Below are positions 61,927 to 64,000 of a stretch of 64,000 nt of DNA, one piece after another. Source of the DNA: Phlegmacium glaucopus (lineage: Eukaryota > Basidiomycota > Agaricomycetes > Agaricales > Cortinariaceae); the NCBI GenBank assembly GCA_015039465.1, contig MU130566.1, forward strand, positions 116,335-180,334, in the 5' to 3' direction. Under the pieces are notes generated by a model. That model worked only from the letters and a program-made list of their open reading frames with translations. It searched no databases and had not been told where the DNA came from. Position 1 is the stretch's first letter; the number at the start of each line of letters is the position of its first letter. Both the position numbers and the translations under genes were made by a program.

Positions 61927-62190
61927 ACATCAGCAAAACATGGGGTTTATCTTTGGGCATCTTTGGGATCTTTGGAAAGATCTATAGACCTCAAAGACAT
62001 TGAGACGGTACATCTTTCGGGAGACAGGTACATTTTCTTCCAAAGACAAGATCATCTTTAAGAGACTGCTGAGAATCTTTCAGAGACCAGCAGAGAGCTT
62101 CATGAAGATCATCTCTGGCTTTGCATGCCATCTTTTGTTAGTCTTTCATCAGGCTTATTGTACCGTAGATCCACTAAAATCAATTATATT
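61927..62190 (-). mobile_element. MITE with CTTTGGG/CCAAAGA words, uninterrupted copy
   Basis: CATCAGCAAAACATGGGG through AGGTAGCTACTAC is the inverted counterpart of the two parts of the element at 35,504-36,366, without the LTR insertion. Comparing the two confirms the LTR insertion point there. Confidence 0.8.
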
Positions 62191-62257
62191 CCAGGTAGCT
62201 ACTACAGGACATACACCACAGTAAAGCATGAAGTGCAGCTAGGTAGTATTAAAAAGT

Positions 62258-63160
62258 AAGTTAATAAGACTGGTCCATAAAATATGAGATCTAGAAACGC
62301 ACAATGACTTCCATAGACGTCTAAAATACTTTAAGGATGTGTCGCATGCCTTGAGACAATGAATGCTCACCAAAAAAAAGGCAGAGCTAGAACAGGTAGC
62401 AGCATAAAATAAATTCAAAGAATTAAATTACCTCTAAGAACGATGTCTCCAGGAGCCATGATGTACTTCTCAGGCGACGAAAGATCATTCAACTGGTAGT
62501 GACTAGACATTTGAACCACATTCGTAACTCCATAATGAGATATCTATAAGGTATGTCTTCGTTAGACAATATCGGAAACAAACACTAACCAAAAAAAGGA
62601 TTGACCAACCGATTTTAGCTGACAATGACGTACATAGACCTTTACGGTCACACTTTTCGTGGTCAACCCAATGAATTCCTTTAGTACTGACCCAAGGAAC
62701 ATAAACTCAATTGCAACAATGGTGAGTCAGGTCGATTTAAGAAGTTAAGAATGACATTCAGGGGGTATCGCTGGTACCTATAACATGTCAGGTGGGATCT
62801 CAAAGGCAAAAATAGGAAGCAGACAATTGGATAGGCAGCACAGGTCACAGTACGAAGCAAGTGCAAGGTAAAAAATAGGTTAATAAGACAGTAACAGAGG
62901 AGATCTGGAAACGCACACTGAAAATGGGTCTATTGATGTCTAAAGATGGGTGGCATGCTCAATACCATGAATGCTCATGAAAAAAGGGAGAACTAGAACA
63001 GTTAGCATACTTAAAAATAAATTCAGAGAGATAAATTACCTCCACAAATAACGTCTCCAGGAGTCATATGCTCCTCAGGCCATGAAAGATCATTCAATTG
63101 GTAGTGACCGGCCATTTGGGTCACATTTGTGATAGCTCCATAATAAGATATTTCTATGGC
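62258..63160 (-). repeat. Tandem duplication of an exon-bearing segment, unit about 610 bp
   Basis: The segments 62,258-62,560 and 62,877-63,160 are diverged direct copies. Both contain a minus-strand exon-like stretch: HYQLNDLSSPEKYIMAPGDI in one and HYQLNDLSWPEEHMTPGDVI in the other, each preceded by SHYGV/SYYGA and followed by a GT donor. The family is unknown to me. Confidence 0.7.
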
Positions 63161-63499
63161 CTAAATAGATGAGATCAGAAACAACCGTATACCTTGCTTG
63201 AAAGAAGTACCTTGAGTTTTTGCTTTCACAAAGGAATAGATGAGCCTAAGAAATAACGGAGCAACTCTGGTAGAATTCGGGCCCACATAAGCATAGAATG
63301 AGAGGTGACAGAGGTCTGGTACATATTTCAACCTAGGCTTATTCTCGTGACCAGGTGTTGAGGACATCGTCATGGGTATTGTAATTGCTCTCATAATTTT
63401 CCTTTTGAGACCAGAAAACAATTTAGTGTTAGAATAGTATTGACTTCCTAGAGAATGACACAAGGCATACCAAAGTTTAGGCCAGGATCTGATAGACAT
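63161..63499 (-). CDS. Possible exon of an unrecognised gene
   Basis: 112 codons, minus strand, with protein-like content (KPRLKYVPDLCHLSFYAYVG, TRVAPLFLRLIYSFVKAKTQ) ending near a GTACTT donor. It lies directly upstream of the duplicated exon pair on the same strand, so one gene could run from about 63.5 to 62.4 kb. No start or domain was recognised. Confidence 0.45.
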   Translation of the reverse strand: MSIRSWPKLWYALCHSLGSQYYSNTKLFSGLKRKIMRAITIPMTMSSTPGHENKPRLKYVPDLCHLSFYAYVGPNSTRVAPLFLRLIYSFVKAKTQGTSFKQGIRLFLISSI

Positions 63500-63814
63500 C
63501 TACGACCTTTGCTGATAAATTGCAGATACTTTAGGCAGGGTATTCTACAGAGTGGCGATGAGCCTAGCCATGTACTTTTTGATTGGATGTCAAGTGATGC
63601 ACTCTTAGGATTGGATGGAAATTCCTTGAGCGGGTCTGGCATTGGAGTAAAAGGCCATTCAGAGGCAGGGGGTGATATTTGCTAACCAATAGCTTACTAT
63701 CCCGCAGGGCAAAGATGAGGTGTGCAGCATGAGCGCAGGGCAAGTGCGAAGTAGATCATGAGTGGGCTATGCAATGGTGGGAGTGTGAAGATAAGCTATG
63801 TTAAAATCAAACCT

Positions 63815-63862
63815 GTTGGTCGTTGATTGTTGAAAACACGGTCGCGTCCATCACGTGCATGA
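63815..63862 (-). repeat. Dispersed repeat shared with 34.6 kb
   Basis: TTGATTGTTGAAAACACGG and TCGCGTCCATCACGTG match, inverted, the block at 34,600-34,640. The element itself continues off the right edge or ends nearby. The remaining sequence to 64,000 shows no gene. Confidence 0.7.
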
Positions 63863-64000
63863 CTTAGGCCTGATAATCTGTGCATTCGAAAGCTTGCATC
63901 TCGAGTAGCCAACCTATTTATTGCTCACAAAAGTAGCAAGGGGTATGGTAGGTATGGTAGTTATAATAAATTGATAAAATAAATGAGACTGGTATGAAGC

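Overview
The window is eukaryotic and almost certainly from an Agaricomycete (mushroom-forming basidiomycete). The evidence is very short introns (about 40-66 bp), a CxC2/KDZ transposase, a DUF6534-type membrane protein split into many tiny exons, DUF4470/MYND proteins, a chromodomain Ty3/Gypsy element, and decay of CpG to TpG/CpA in the transposons. Most of the 64 kb is nested transposable elements and small non-autonomous elements. Host genes sit mainly at 36-40 kb, 44-46 kb and 48-57 kb.

Layout. 1-8.3 kb: a KDZ-type transposon. Its amino-terminal half (bases 1-1397) reads as protein only if the printed text is read backwards WITHOUT complementing. The carboxy-terminal half reads normally from about 1530, followed by a second gene with long acidic repeats. 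9.2-11.6 kb: two MITE-like elements and one unknown ORF. 11,723-23,757: a hAT transposon with an exact 8-bp target duplication. It contains a complete Ty3/Gypsy chromovirus (11,934-19,187, exact 5-bp duplication), an LTR-like insertion near 21.6-22.7 kb and an N gap (20,778-21,362). 24.2-28.6 kb: a large inverted repeat of LTR-like arms around a Copia RT remnant. 30.2-36.4 kb: two solo LTRs, a MITE, and a partial duplication broken by a later insertion.

36.4-40 kb: a multi-exon MYND-finger gene (minus strand), interrupted by a TA-flanked element. 41.2-41.9 kb: a near-perfect foldback palindrome. 42.6-43.2 kb: another hAT-type MITE. 44.16-46.12 kb: DUF6534-like membrane protein. 46.9-47.3 kb: a gene fragment. 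48.1-51.8 kb: an intact four-exon DUF4470-MYND gene (1172 residues). 52.7-57.1 kb: an intact ISWI chromatin-remodelling ATPase. 57.4-64 kb: repeats, a MITE, a microsatellite and a tandemly duplicated exon-like segment.

The two most unusual observations are (a) the reversed but not complemented transposase block at the left edge, for which no biological mechanism is known and which therefore suggests a data artefact, and (b) an antisense gene inside the Gypsy element. That gene has its own TATA box and intron, and encodes a coiled coil plus a cysteine pattern that exactly fits the fungal Zn(II)2Cys6 cluster. Members of that class bind CGG triplets, and the element and its LTRs are saturated with the word CGGA on one strand. 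This suggests a retrotransposon that encodes a factor recognising its own DNA.
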